From Desulfurivibrionaceae bacterium (GTDB lineage: Bacteria > Desulfobacterota > Desulfobulbia > Desulfobulbales > VMSU01): DNA of 64,000 nucleotides. Where the stretch lies: contig JAQYVV010000001.1 in assembly GCA_030145275.1 (NCBI GenBank), forward strand, positions 275,269 through 339,268, given 5' to 3'. The position numbers and the translations under genes are program-made. This document shows positions 10,989 through 20,921 of this stretch, piece after piece. How positions within the stretch are numbered: position 1 is the stretch's first letter; each line of letters opens with the position of its first letter. Below the pieces are notes generated by a model, which worked only from the letters and a program-made list of their open reading frames with translations, was not told the origin of the DNA and searched no databases.

Positions 10989-11784
10989 GTTGATTCCAGT
11001 TTTATTGCTTAAAGATGGTTGGTTAGTTCAGAGCAAAGGATTTTCCAGACATCAAAATCTCGGCAATCCGACTATTGCGGTAAAAAGGCTTAGTGAATGG
11101 GCAGCAGATGAATTGATTTATTTGGATATTTCTTCTGGAGAGGCAACTTATGATTTACGGCGGGATGATTTGAAACACCCCAATAGACACAATTTTCTCG
11201 ATATAATTGAGGATGTTTCAAAGTGCACCTTTATGCCAATAACTGTTGGAGGAAATATCCGATCATTAAACGATATTGAGGATCGACTGAAACGGGGAGC
11301 TGACAAAATATCAATTAATACAAAACCGCTTAATGATAAATCATTTATCACTGAAGCAGCTAAAGAATTCGGAGCACAATGCATCGTTGTATCAATAGAT
11401 ACAAAAGTTATTAATGAAAAGCATATCGTGATGAAACACGGTGGCAAGGAGGTAACAGATTTTACTGCCATTGAATGGGCGAAAATTTCCGAAGATATGG
11501 GGGCTGGCGAAATATTGCTGAATTCTGTTGATCGTGATGGTAAGCGAACTGGTTATGATATTCCATTGCTCACATTGTTATCCGACACCGTCAAAATCCC
11601 GGTTATTGCCCTCGGCGGAGTTGGTGAGTGGCAGGATTTTGAAGATGCGTTATCAGAAACTAATGTTGATGCAGTTGCTGCAGCAAACATATTTCATTAT
11701 ACGGACCAAAGCGTTTATTTAGCTAAAAAGCATTTGTTTGATAGAGGTTGCAACGTTAGACGGCCATTTATAACTAATTTTTAA
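10975..11784 (+). CDS. hisF: HisF-type cyclase subunit
   Basis: IPVLLLKDG, TVGGNIRSL, VIALGGVGEW; overlaps hisH by 14 nt. Confidence 0.9.
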   Translation: MKKNRLIPVLLLKDGWLVQSKGFSRHQNLGNPTIAVKRLSEWAADELIYLDISSGEATYDLRRDDLKHPNRHNFLDIIEDVSKCTFMPITVGGNIRSLNDIEDRLKRGADKISINTKPLNDKSFITEAAKEFGAQCIVVSIDTKVINEKHIVMKHGGKEVTDFTAIEWAKISEDMGAGEILLNSVDRDGKRTGYDIPLLTLLSDTVKIPVIALGGVGEWQDFEDALSETNVDAVAAANIFHYTDQSVYLAKKHLFDRGCNVRRPFITNF

Positions 11785-11801
11785 AAGGCGCAAAATATCC
11801 C

Positions 11802-13001
11802 ATGATCCATAAAATGACTTACTGCAAAAAATGTGTTTACCCCCAGATTTCAGTCAATTTATACGTTGATGATGATGGAGTGTGTTCCGCCTGTGAATCA
11901 GCTCAACAATTTGAAGAATTATCCCAAGATTTTTGGGATATAAGAAAAAGAAAATTTGAAAAAATAATTGAAGATACTTTGAGAAACAACACCTCTAATT
12001 ATGATTGCTTAATTCCAGTTAGTGGTGGCAAAGATAGCTATTATCAAGCGCATGTAATTGTAAAAGAATATGGCCTGAAACCACTTTTAATGACCTATCA
12101 TGGTAATAATTATCTGCCTGAGGGTGATTACAATCGTGACAGAATGAGGCACGTTTTTGATGCAGATCATATTGTTTACGGCCCAAGTATAGAGGTACTC
12201 AAAAAATTAAACCGCATTTGTTTTAAAAAAATGGGCGATATGAACTGGCAGAATCACTGCGGTATTTTTACCGCGCCTATTAAACTAGCAACCATGTTCA
12301 ATATACCATTAATGATTTGGGGAGAAACCGCTTGGGATATATCTGGCATGTTTGATCCTGACGATTTTGTTGAGTTCAGCGCTCGAGTGAGACATGAGCA
12401 TGGTTTACGCGGTTTTGAATGGTATGACCTGTTAGATGATCCTACAGACAATCTATCTGAAAAGGATTTGATTTGGGCAAAATACCCGACGGATGAGGAG
12501 ATACTCAGGGTTGGGGTCAAGGGGTTGTATATAGGTAATTTTTTCAAATGGGCTCCTAATGAAAATACAGAAAAGATGAAAGAACTTTATGGTTGGCAAC
12601 CAGCGGCTAAACCTTTCGAACGAACCTATCGCACCATGTCAAATCTGGATGACCGATATGAAAACGGCGTTCATGATTTGTTAAAGTTTATAAAATTTGG
12701 TTATGGTCGCGCCAGTGATCACGCTTCAAAAGATATCCGGGCTAATCTAATGTCCAGAGAAGATGGCATAAAGATGGTAAGGAAATATGACCATGTCGTC
12801 TCCAGTGATCTATATTATTGGCTTGATTATGTGGAGATGAGCGAGGATGAGTTTTGGCGAACCGCAGACACCTTCAGAGACTCCAGAGTCTGGTGGATAA
12901 AAGACGGTGAATGGTGGAAAGATAATATATGGGGTGAAGCATCACCGTACGGTAAAGTGTACTTACCAATTGAACAACAAAAAAATTACTTGATTGACTA
13001 G
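11802..13001 (+). CDS. N-acetyl sugar amidotransferase (PseA/WbpG-like)
   Basis: CKKCVYP...CSAC zinc-type motif, PP-loop PVSGGKDSYY. Confidence 0.85.
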   Translation: MIHKMTYCKKCVYPQISVNLYVDDDGVCSACESAQQFEELSQDFWDIRKRKFEKIIEDTLRNNTSNYDCLIPVSGGKDSYYQAHVIVKEYGLKPLLMTYHGNNYLPEGDYNRDRMRHVFDADHIVYGPSIEVLKKLNRICFKKMGDMNWQNHCGIFTAPIKLATMFNIPLMIWGETAWDISGMFDPDDFVEFSARVRHEHGLRGFEWYDLLDDPTDNLSEKDLIWAKYPTDEEILRVGVKGLYIGNFFKWAPNENTEKMKELYGWQPAAKPFERTYRTMSNLDDRYENGVHDLLKFIKFGYGRASDHASKDIRANLMSREDGIKMVRKYDHVVSSDLYYWLDYVEMSEDEFWRTADTFRDSRVWWIKDGEWWKDNIWGEASPYGKVYLPIEQQKNYLID

Positions 13002-13003
13002 AA

Positions 13004-14026
13004 ATGACTAAAAAAGAAATATTCTCTGAGAATTCAATCAGGCCCACTGACTTAGTGCCTGGGCAATTAGAGGCAATGAGAAAAGATATTGATTGGTTGA
13101 TTGGCAACAAGGAAAATTTCGTTGATGTCCATTGTCCTGCATGCAATGACAGATCATCCACTAAATTGTTTGAAAAATATCACCTGAATTATGTCGAGTG
13201 TGAAAAATGCAAAACATTATACATAAGTCCCAGACCAACACCTGAAATTTTAGAGAAATTTTATAAAAAATCTGAAAATTATTCATATTGGAATAAATAC
13301 ATTTTTCCTGCATCTGAAAATGCGCGAAAAGAGAACCTTTTTGTCCCCAGAGTAGATAAGGTTATTAAACTTTGTGATAAATATAATGTGGATAAAAAGG
13401 CCATACTTGAAATAGGTGCTGGCTTCGGCACTTTCTGTGAAGTTATGCAATCGACAGGTCGATTTAGTCGTGTTGTTGGAATTGAACCAACTCCTGATTT
13501 AGCAAAAACGTGTAGGACTAAAGGCATAGAAATAATTGAAAAGCCGATTGAGAAAGTACGATTCTCTGAGAATGAATTATTTGATGTTGTTGTGAATTTC
13601 GAAGTAATAGAACACTTGTTTTCACCGAACAATTTTATTGTTCAGTGTAAAAGGATGCTACGCAAAAATGGGTTGCTTATAGTGACGTGCCCAAACGGAC
13701 AAGGTTTTGATATCATAACATTAAAGGAGATGAGTAAAACAGTTGATCATGAACACTTAAATTACTTTAACCCGGAGTCACTTAAATTGTTAATTGAGAA
13801 AACTGGATTTGAAGTTCTGGAAATTTCAACTCCGGGGAAATTAGACGCTGAATTAGTTAGGAATGAAATATTAGCTGGAAGTTTTGATGTGTCTGGACAA
13901 CCTTTTCTCAAAAGGGTTTTAGTGGACGGATGGGATTCTCATGGGGAAAAATTTCAACAATTTATATCCACAAATCTTCTCTCATCAAATATGTGGATTA
14001 TTGCACAAAATAAACAGGAAATATAA
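13004..14026 (+). CDS. Class I SAM-dependent methyltransferase with N-terminal zinc-binding motif
   Basis: CPACND...CEKCKT and ILEIGAGFGTFCEVM. Confidence 0.8.
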   Translation: MTKKEIFSENSIRPTDLVPGQLEAMRKDIDWLIGNKENFVDVHCPACNDRSSTKLFEKYHLNYVECEKCKTLYISPRPTPEILEKFYKKSENYSYWNKYIFPASENARKENLFVPRVDKVIKLCDKYNVDKKAILEIGAGFGTFCEVMQSTGRFSRVVGIEPTPDLAKTCRTKGIEIIEKPIEKVRFSENELFDVVVNFEVIEHLFSPNNFIVQCKRMLRKNGLLIVTCPNGQGFDIITLKEMSKTVDHEHLNYFNPESLKLLIEKTGFEVLEISTPGKLDAELVRNEILAGSFDVSGQPFLKRVLVDGWDSHGEKFQQFISTNLLSSNMWIIAQNKQEI

Positions 14027-15252
14027 TGAGCAATAAAAACATCAACGAACTTTGGGTTAACTGGGAAGAATTAATACGATTAGCATCAGGGAAGCGCATC
14101 ATTTTTTTTGGCAGGGGGGAGTGGTTAGAAAAATCATTGCCCTACTTAGGTCGTAAAGCTGATTATGTAGTCGACAATAATGAATATGAACAAGGACAGA
14201 TTGAACATGAATTAAATATAAAAAACCCTAATGTCCTAAAAGATGAAACTTTTGACGATATACTTGTAATAATTACAACAACTGGCTTCCTGGAAGTCAC
14301 AGCTCAACTGGTTGAATTTGGTTTGCTCCCAGGAAGAAATTTTATTATTTCTCCCTCCTTAAAGAATTTTCATTCAATCCAGCGGATTAACCAACAAAAC
14401 TGCACTTTGTTGTTTACTTGCGCAGATAGGCCGCAAAACGATCCTTTAAAGGGGGGCGGCTTTTATTCTTACGAATTGCAAAGAAGACAGTTGAAAAAAA
14501 TATTTAGCGGCGTATGCCACGGATTTATCTCTGGGAATGATTTAATCTATCTAGTTGATGACTTGATAGGTGTCAGGGTTCTAAATAAAGATCTGACAGA
14601 AATCACAAATTTTGATTTACCAGCAAAATCAAGACCTCATGGGATTGCATTTAGTAAAGAACATAAAAAAATATTTATAAATTTCGCAGGGAGAGACTCA
14701 ATAGGTGTCTACGATGCGAATACCTACGAAAAGACCAATGAAGTTTTTATCTCAAATAAATGGGAAGCAACCTCTATCCCACAACACCACTTAAATGATT
14801 TATATGCCCACGGAGATAGTTTGTATGTTTCTATGTTTTCATTAAGTGGGAATTGGAAACGAGGTGTTTATGATGGGGGGATATTGGAAGTCGATATAGG
14901 GACATTGGAAATAAAAGAGCCAGTTGTTACTAATTTATGGATGCCGCATAGTCCTGTAATGCTAAACGGGAATCTTTGTTATTGCGACTCAATGCGTGGG
15001 AGAGTCCATAACACTACATGGAAGCCAATCACCCAATTTAGTGGTTTTGTCCGTGGTATAGCCCACGATGGAGAGTTTTACTATGTCGGTCAGAGTATGC
15101 ATCGGTATGTTGACAGGCTGGAACATGCAACGAACAACATATCTTTGGATACCGGAATTTATATTGTGGATGAACACAATAAGACTACTAAGTTCTTTTC
15201 AATTCATCAATTGACAGATATCAAAGCAATTGGCTTGATGTCTGCTTCCTGA
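14026..15252 (+). CDS. Two-domain protein: Rossmann-like N-terminus plus probable beta-propeller C-terminus
   Basis: GKRIIFFGRGEWLEKSLPYL...VVDN, then repeated WD/NHL-like strands; no confident family. Confidence 0.55.
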   Translation: MSNKNINELWVNWEELIRLASGKRIIFFGRGEWLEKSLPYLGRKADYVVDNNEYEQGQIEHELNIKNPNVLKDETFDDILVIITTTGFLEVTAQLVEFGLLPGRNFIISPSLKNFHSIQRINQQNCTLLFTCADRPQNDPLKGGGFYSYELQRRQLKKIFSGVCHGFISGNDLIYLVDDLIGVRVLNKDLTEITNFDLPAKSRPHGIAFSKEHKKIFINFAGRDSIGVYDANTYEKTNEVFISNKWEATSIPQHHLNDLYAHGDSLYVSMFSLSGNWKRGVYDGGILEVDIGTLEIKEPVVTNLWMPHSPVMLNGNLCYCDSMRGRVHNTTWKPITQFSGFVRGIAHDGEFYYVGQSMHRYVDRLEHATNNISLDTGIYIVDEHNKTTKFFSIHQLTDIKAIGLMSAS

Positions 15253-15287
15253 TTAATCTTGTCTGCAACTAATTTGGGGTAATAAAT

Positions 15288-16388
15288 ATGTTCGAAATGT
15301 GCAAAAAATGCCTTATGCCAAATACTCGTCCGGAAACCCCCTTTGAAGGAGGGGGTTGTCAAGCTTGCAAAAATTTTGACACGAGAAAGCATGTGAACTG
15401 GGAAGAAAGATTAGATGAATTTAAAAGTATATGCAACCGGCACAAGCAAAATGACGGGAACTGGGACTGCTTCCTGCCCGTCAGTGGAGGTAAAGACAGT
15501 CATGCTATGGTTTACTGGGTAAAAGAGGTCATGGGAATGAATCCTTTATTAATCACTACAGGAGATCCATTTACCACAACGGAAGCAGGTTCAAAAAACT
15601 ATTTTAACTTAGGTAATACTTTTAATTGCGACCAGATTTTGGGTACAGTTAGTCCTGACTTGGCACGTCGGCTTATAAGAGCCGGATTTGAAGAATTCTT
15701 AGATCCATTACGTTTTATCGAACAAGTTTTAAACACAATCCCTTTTAAAATAGGTTCAAAGCTTGGGATTTCATTAAGTTTTAAAGGTGAATCCCCATAT
15801 ATTTATGGGGCTGTCAAAGAAGACAAGTCAGCATTGGAACAAATTCTTTATAGAACAACTCAATATGATGCAGATTACTGGATTAAACGCGGGGCAAAAA
15901 AAGAAGAATTAAACACCATTAATCCCCTCTCCGATGAAGAGTTAAGTAGTTTGAATCCGGAATGCTATTATATGAGCTATTTTGTGCCTTGGAGCAGCGT
16001 CTCAAACCGTAGGATAGCTCAAAGATATGGTTTTGTAGACATTACCCATGAATGGAAAAGAGAAGGATGTGTGGAGGATTTTGAGCAGATTGATTCTATG
16101 GCCTACTTGACACATCTTTGGCTAAAATATCCCAAATTCGGTTTCCAGAGAGCTTCGGATATTGTTTCTCGAAGAATTAGAGAGGGCAATCTCTCTATTG
16201 AAGAGGGGAAAAATCTTATTATGAAATACGACCACAAATTAGATCAGCTGGCGTTAAAAGATTTTAATGATTTTCTTGGATATTCTACAAAAGAATTCTG
16301 GGATGTCGTCGAAGGATTCTGGAACCCAAAAATATTCAGAAAAGATGGTATTGCCTGGGAAATGAAGGATTCACGCTTTCCTGTTTGA
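15288..16388 (+). CDS. N-acetyl sugar amidotransferase (PseA/WbpG-like), second copy
   Basis: CKKCLMPNTRP...CQAC, PP-loop PVSGGKDSHA. Confidence 0.85.
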   Translation: MFEMCKKCLMPNTRPETPFEGGGCQACKNFDTRKHVNWEERLDEFKSICNRHKQNDGNWDCFLPVSGGKDSHAMVYWVKEVMGMNPLLITTGDPFTTTEAGSKNYFNLGNTFNCDQILGTVSPDLARRLIRAGFEEFLDPLRFIEQVLNTIPFKIGSKLGISLSFKGESPYIYGAVKEDKSALEQILYRTTQYDADYWIKRGAKKEELNTINPLSDEELSSLNPECYYMSYFVPWSSVSNRRIAQRYGFVDITHEWKREGCVEDFEQIDSMAYLTHLWLKYPKFGFQRASDIVSRRIREGNLSIEEGKNLIMKYDHKLDQLALKDFNDFLGYSTKEFWDVVEGFWNPKIFRKDGIAWEMKDSRFPV

Positions 16389-16437
16389 TGAATTTTTACA
16401 TTTAGTCAATTAATCATCGACATCTTTTGGGTAAATT

Positions 16438-17982
16438 ATGAAATCGTACCATTCGAGACAGAAGAAAATTGTTTTCAGAGTCGATTCGTCTCAAAACATT
16501 GGCAGTGGCCATGTTATGAGGTGTTTGACGCTTGCTGATGCATTAAAAGAATTTAATTCAGAGGTCATATTCATTTGTCGTGATCTTACCGGGAATATAA
16601 TTGATTTTATCGAAGCAAGTGGGTACAAAGTCTCACGATTGCAGACAAACTCCTCATCAAGAACGAAGCAAGACTTGAAGCAACATTCATCTTGGCTCGG
16701 TAGCGATTGGGAGCAGGATGCTCAAGAAACAATAAATATACTAAAAAATCTTAACGTCAAACCAAAATTTCTTATTGTCGATCATTATGCTATTGACCAC
16801 AACTGGGAAGTATTAACACGTTCTGTTGTTGAAAAAATAATGGTAATTGATGACCTTGCGGATCGGCGTCATGATTGTGATCTTCTTCTCGATCAGAACT
16901 TTTATGTAAATCCTGAACAAAGATATAAAGGACTAGTTCCTGATAATTGCATTAAATTGCTTGGACCCAGTTACGCCCTATTGCGTCCCGAATTTAGAGA
17001 TAAATATCCCTATAAAGAAAAGAAACGAAGCAATAATAAAAATATATTTGTCTTTTTTGGCGGAATTGATCCCAATAATGAAACGGCAAAAACCCTCAAA
17101 GCTATATTTTCACTAAAAAGACACAAACTCACAGCCGATATTGTAGTAGGTGAAAAAAACCAACACAAGTCACTGATTAAAAAGCTTTGCAAAGATCATT
17201 CTAATATTACTCTTCATTCCCATATAGACAACATGGCTGAGTTGATGTCTCATTGTCATGTAGCTGTGGGAGCAGGTGGTACCACAACGTGGGAAAGATT
17301 CTGTTTAGGCATACCTTCTATAGTTATCAGCATTGCAGCCAATCAGAAGGAAAATGCCAAGTATTGTTGTCGATGTGGTTGTCATATGTACCTGGGAGAT
17401 TCTAATGAGGTTTCTAGTTTCGACATTAGTGCTGCTATAAATACCGCTTTTCAATCACCGACTCTATTACAACATATTTCCGAACAAGCTAAAAAAATGG
17501 TTGATGGCAAAGGAATTTTTCGGGTAATTCCATTTTTGCTTCCTCCCAGTATTTCCCTAAGGCCCGCTGTCTTAAGTGACTGTCAAGACATATACAACTG
17601 GAGAAATGCTAAGGAGACACGTCTTCGAACATTTGACAAAGAAACAATCCCACTTGATGTTCATCAACGTTGGTTTGAACAATGCCTAGTAGATGAGAAT
17701 CGTATTCTGTTAATCGGGGAATGCGATGATAAACCGTTAGGGGTTTTGCGATTCGACTTGGAAAATCAGGAAGCCCTAGTGTCTGTTTATCTAGTGCCAG
17801 GCCAAAAAACAGCGGGGACAGGGTTTCAATTGATTCATTCTGGTAGTAATTGGTTACGAAAAAACTGTCCAAATATAAAAATAATCGAAGCTAAGATACT
17901 TAATACAAATATTGCATCTAAAAAAGCTTTTCAAAAAGCTGGATATTCACTTTGCAATTTGACTTTTTCTAAAGAGTTGTAA
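16438..17982 (+). CDS. pseG: PseG-type UDP-sugar hydrolase fused to GNAT acetyltransferase (PseH-like)
   Basis: N-terminus FRVDSSQNIGSGHVMRCLTLA (PseG); C-terminus SLRPAVLSDCQDIYNWRN...ASKKAFQKAGY (GNAT). Confidence 0.88.
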   Translation: MKSYHSRQKKIVFRVDSSQNIGSGHVMRCLTLADALKEFNSEVIFICRDLTGNIIDFIEASGYKVSRLQTNSSSRTKQDLKQHSSWLGSDWEQDAQETINILKNLNVKPKFLIVDHYAIDHNWEVLTRSVVEKIMVIDDLADRRHDCDLLLDQNFYVNPEQRYKGLVPDNCIKLLGPSYALLRPEFRDKYPYKEKKRSNNKNIFVFFGGIDPNNETAKTLKAIFSLKRHKLTADIVVGEKNQHKSLIKKLCKDHSNITLHSHIDNMAELMSHCHVAVGAGGTTTWERFCLGIPSIVISIAANQKENAKYCCRCGCHMYLGDSNEVSSFDISAAINTAFQSPTLLQHISEQAKKMVDGKGIFRVIPFLLPPSISLRPAVLSDCQDIYNWRNAKETRLRTFDKETIPLDVHQRWFEQCLVDENRILLIGECDDKPLGVLRFDLENQEALVSVYLVPGQKTAGTGFQLIHSGSNWLRKNCPNIKIIEAKILNTNIASKKAFQKAGYSLCNLTFSKEL

Positions 17983-17983
17983 A

Positions 17984-19051
17984 ATGACTGGTAATACTAT
18001 CCACCAAGTTCAGATAGGATCTAGAAGTATTGGCCCTGAATCTCCTCCTTTTGTAATAGCAGAGATGTCTGGAAACCATAATCAATCACTTGAGAGAGCA
18101 CTGGAGATTGTTGACGCTGCGGCAGCTTCTGGTGTACATGCTCTAAAGTTACAAACGTACACAGCCGAGACAATGACCCTTGATATTTCTGAGGGCGAAT
18201 TCTTGATAGAAGACTCAGGGAGTATCTGGCATGGCAGATCGCTTTATGAGCTCTACAATGAAGCTCATACTCCAAGAGAGTGGCATAAATCGATTTTCAG
18301 CCGTTGTAAAGATTTAGGTATGATCTGTTTTAGCACACCTTTTGATGCAACGGCTGTTGATTTTTTGGAAACCCTTGATGTCCCTTGCTACAAGATTGCT
18401 TCGTTTGAGAATACTGACCTACCGCTGATTCGTCGTGTGGCAGCTACCGGTAAACCATTGATCATTTCCACAGGAATGGCCACGGTTGACGAGCTAGATG
18501 AGACAGTGAGTGCTGCACGGGAAGCAGGTTGCAATAATCTAATTCTTCTTAAGTGCACCAGCACTTACCCAGCCATTGCAGAGAACAGCAACATCCTAAC
18601 TATTCCGCATCTGCGCGAGCTCTTTGATTGCGAAGTAGGCCTATCAGACCACACCATGGGCATTGGCGTATCGTTGGCTAGCGTTGCGCTAGGTGCCACT
18701 GTCATCGAGAAGCACTTTTCCCTCAACCGCGCTAATGGTGGTGTGGACAGTACTTTTTCAATGGAACCAGCCGAAATGTCCCAACTGGTGATGGAGACTG
18801 AACGAGTATGGCAAGCGCTTGGGAAAGTAAGTTATGGGCCGACTGCGGTCGAGGAAGAATCCCTTCAATTCCGCCGTTCATTGTACATAGTGCAAGACCT
18901 TAAGGCGGGGGAGGTGCTGTCGCGAGAGAATGTGCGCGCGATTCGTCCTGGGTTAGGGTTGCCGACTAAATATCTGGGCCAGATATTGGGAAAAATATTG
19001 AAGCAGGATGTAAAACGTGGCACAGCGTTGGGATGGGAATTGTTGGCATAA
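17984..19051 (+). CDS. pseI: Pseudaminic acid synthase
   Basis: FVIAEMSGNHNQSLERA, LKCTSTYPA, GLSDHTMG, SAF-like C-terminus. Confidence 0.93.
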   Translation: MTGNTIHQVQIGSRSIGPESPPFVIAEMSGNHNQSLERALEIVDAAAASGVHALKLQTYTAETMTLDISEGEFLIEDSGSIWHGRSLYELYNEAHTPREWHKSIFSRCKDLGMICFSTPFDATAVDFLETLDVPCYKIASFENTDLPLIRRVAATGKPLIISTGMATVDELDETVSAAREAGCNNLILLKCTSTYPAIAENSNILTIPHLRELFDCEVGLSDHTMGIGVSLASVALGATVIEKHFSLNRANGGVDSTFSMEPAEMSQLVMETERVWQALGKVSYGPTAVEEESLQFRRSLYIVQDLKAGEVLSRENVRAIRPGLGLPTKYLGQILGKILKQDVKRGTALGWELLA

Positions 19052-19202
19052 AGTTTCAACTAGTGAAAATCTGCGATCCATCAGGCCGGGATGTAACCTG
19101 GAATTGTTTTGCTTCAGTTGGAATTGAATTTCTTTTAAATTGATTTAGTGAATAATATTAATTCAGCATGGTGCTGAGTATCAATTTTTCAATCAGGGAT
19201 TT

Positions 19203-20792
19203 GTGATTATGCAGGGCACTTTTAATTTTGAAAAGAATAAACGCGAAATCCAATCAATAATTGGCGAGAAAGTTGCCATAGAATCTAATCCAAATAATGC
19301 TTTTGAAGCATTTGCTTTTGTAGCTAAAACATATTTCGAATCATGTGGATGCAAGGTGATAAGGTTTCATCGTGAATTGCCAAGTTTTACACAAATTCTA
19401 ATATCAAAAGTTTTGTTTTTATTAAACATCCGAAAAAAGAAGTTAACAGATGGTGGTGTCATCCCTGGGCTATTGATTGTGGGGATATGGAATATTCAGT
19501 CAATAATTTACAGTTATTACAATTTCCTTATGCTGTGTTTACACGTAAAAAATATTTTTAAACTTACAATTGATGATATTGATATCGGGGAAGAATTGGC
19601 TAGTGACGTGACTAGATTTAGCCAGAAACTTGACACCAAAAATATAATATCTTTCAGATTGATTAAATCAATGAAGAATTTTTATTTAACGTGTAAGTAC
19701 GCGAAATTTATATCAAATAAGTGTGGTGTGGATGCATTCATGGTTTCACATTATACTTATTCTTGGGCAATGTTCAGCAAGGTAGCAATTTTATTAAATA
19801 AAAAATATTTATTGCTCGGAAGATATCCATATTCAATATTTGTAACGCCTGAACATCGCAATCCGCATCACCCTCAAGCATTGAGCACATTACAAAAAAC
19901 TAAATGTAACAACAAGGAAAGAAGAGTAGCTGAGAATTATATGCAAGAAAGAATTTCACCTGACAAAATTATGCTTCACTATATGGAAGTTAGCGCTTAT
20001 TCAGTATCAGGTGAAAATTTTTTTCGTAAATATAATAGTGAAAAAGGAATTATCAATTGTTGCTTGTTCCTGCACTCATTTACGGACGCATTATTTACCT
20101 TTGGTTATGATTCATTTAACAATATTTGGCACTGGACAGATTTTACTATAAGAGAATTATCAAAAGAAAAAAACGTAAGAATTTTCATTAAACCACACCC
20201 AAGTCTAACCCATAAAATGAGAACTTCTTTTGATACATCAAAAAAGGATTATCTGGCATTCAGTTTATTAAAAGATAAATATGAATCTCACCCAGCAGTT
20301 GAATTTATACCACCTAGCACTTCTAATATTGATATAGCTTCGATGGAAAATTTCATAGGAATAACTCATCATGGTAACGTAGCGCCTGAGCTGGCTTTCT
20401 TAAATAAACCGGTAATTGCGTCTATACATGCGCCATGGAAATTTTTTAGTGACTTTTTAATTAGTTGGGAAAACAAATTCGAATATAAACAACAGTTGAA
20501 TAACTTAGAAAAGTATATTGATTTTACTCCCAACAAATCAAATTTGCTTGATTTTGTTTATATGTATTATATTGAACCCAATTTGATTTCGGACAGTAGA
20601 TTTTTCGGCCATAAACTCTATGAATTAATTTATGGAAAAGATGCAAAGTATCTTTCTGAAAGTATTCAAAAAGGTATTGAAATGTTGACTATAATTAGGA
20701 AGGATAAAAACAAACTGCAAGAAGGTTTAAGTATGTTTGATGGTATGATTAACCAGGCAATAATTAACTGTAGAAATGCATCTAAATTGTAA
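19203..20792 (+). CDS. Putative capsule/surface polysaccharide GT-B-type transferase
   Basis: IKPHPSLTHK and HHGNVAPELAFLNKPVIAS resemble KpsC/KpsS/glycerophosphotransferase-like proteins. Confidence 0.5.
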   Translation: MIMQGTFNFEKNKREIQSIIGEKVAIESNPNNAFEAFAFVAKTYFESCGCKVIRFHRELPSFTQILISKVLFLLNIRKKKLTDGGVIPGLLIVGIWNIQSIIYSYYNFLMLCLHVKNIFKLTIDDIDIGEELASDVTRFSQKLDTKNIISFRLIKSMKNFYLTCKYAKFISNKCGVDAFMVSHYTYSWAMFSKVAILLNKKYLLLGRYPYSIFVTPEHRNPHHPQALSTLQKTKCNNKERRVAENYMQERISPDKIMLHYMEVSAYSVSGENFFRKYNSEKGIINCCLFLHSFTDALFTFGYDSFNNIWHWTDFTIRELSKEKNVRIFIKPHPSLTHKMRTSFDTSKKDYLAFSLLKDKYESHPAVEFIPPSTSNIDIASMENFIGITHHGNVAPELAFLNKPVIASIHAPWKFFSDFLISWENKFEYKQQLNNLEKYIDFTPNKSNLLDFVYMYYIEPNLISDSRFFGHKLYELIYGKDAKYLSESIQKGIEMLTIIRKDKNKLQEGLSMFDGMINQAIINCRNASKL

Positions 20793-20812
20793 AATGATCA
20801 TCATCTAATAGC

Positions 20813-20910
20813 GTAACTATTCTACCGCATCCCACCTGCGTGCGAGCAGACACATATATGATGGGGCGGCCTGATCGCCAGCATATATGTGTCTGCTGCT
20901 TAATAGTTAG
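20813..20910. repeat. Foldback element with perfect 16-bp inner stem
   Basis: AGCAGACACATATATG ... CATATATGTGTCTGCT; outer TAACTATT/AATAGTTA. Confidence 0.65.
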
Positions 20911-20921
20911 GAAAAAGTGAT

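Noticed and set aside
10350-11784. Histidine biosynthesis operon
   Set aside because: No other his genes nearby; position next to PseA/WbpG-type enzymes points to ammonia supply for sugar amidination
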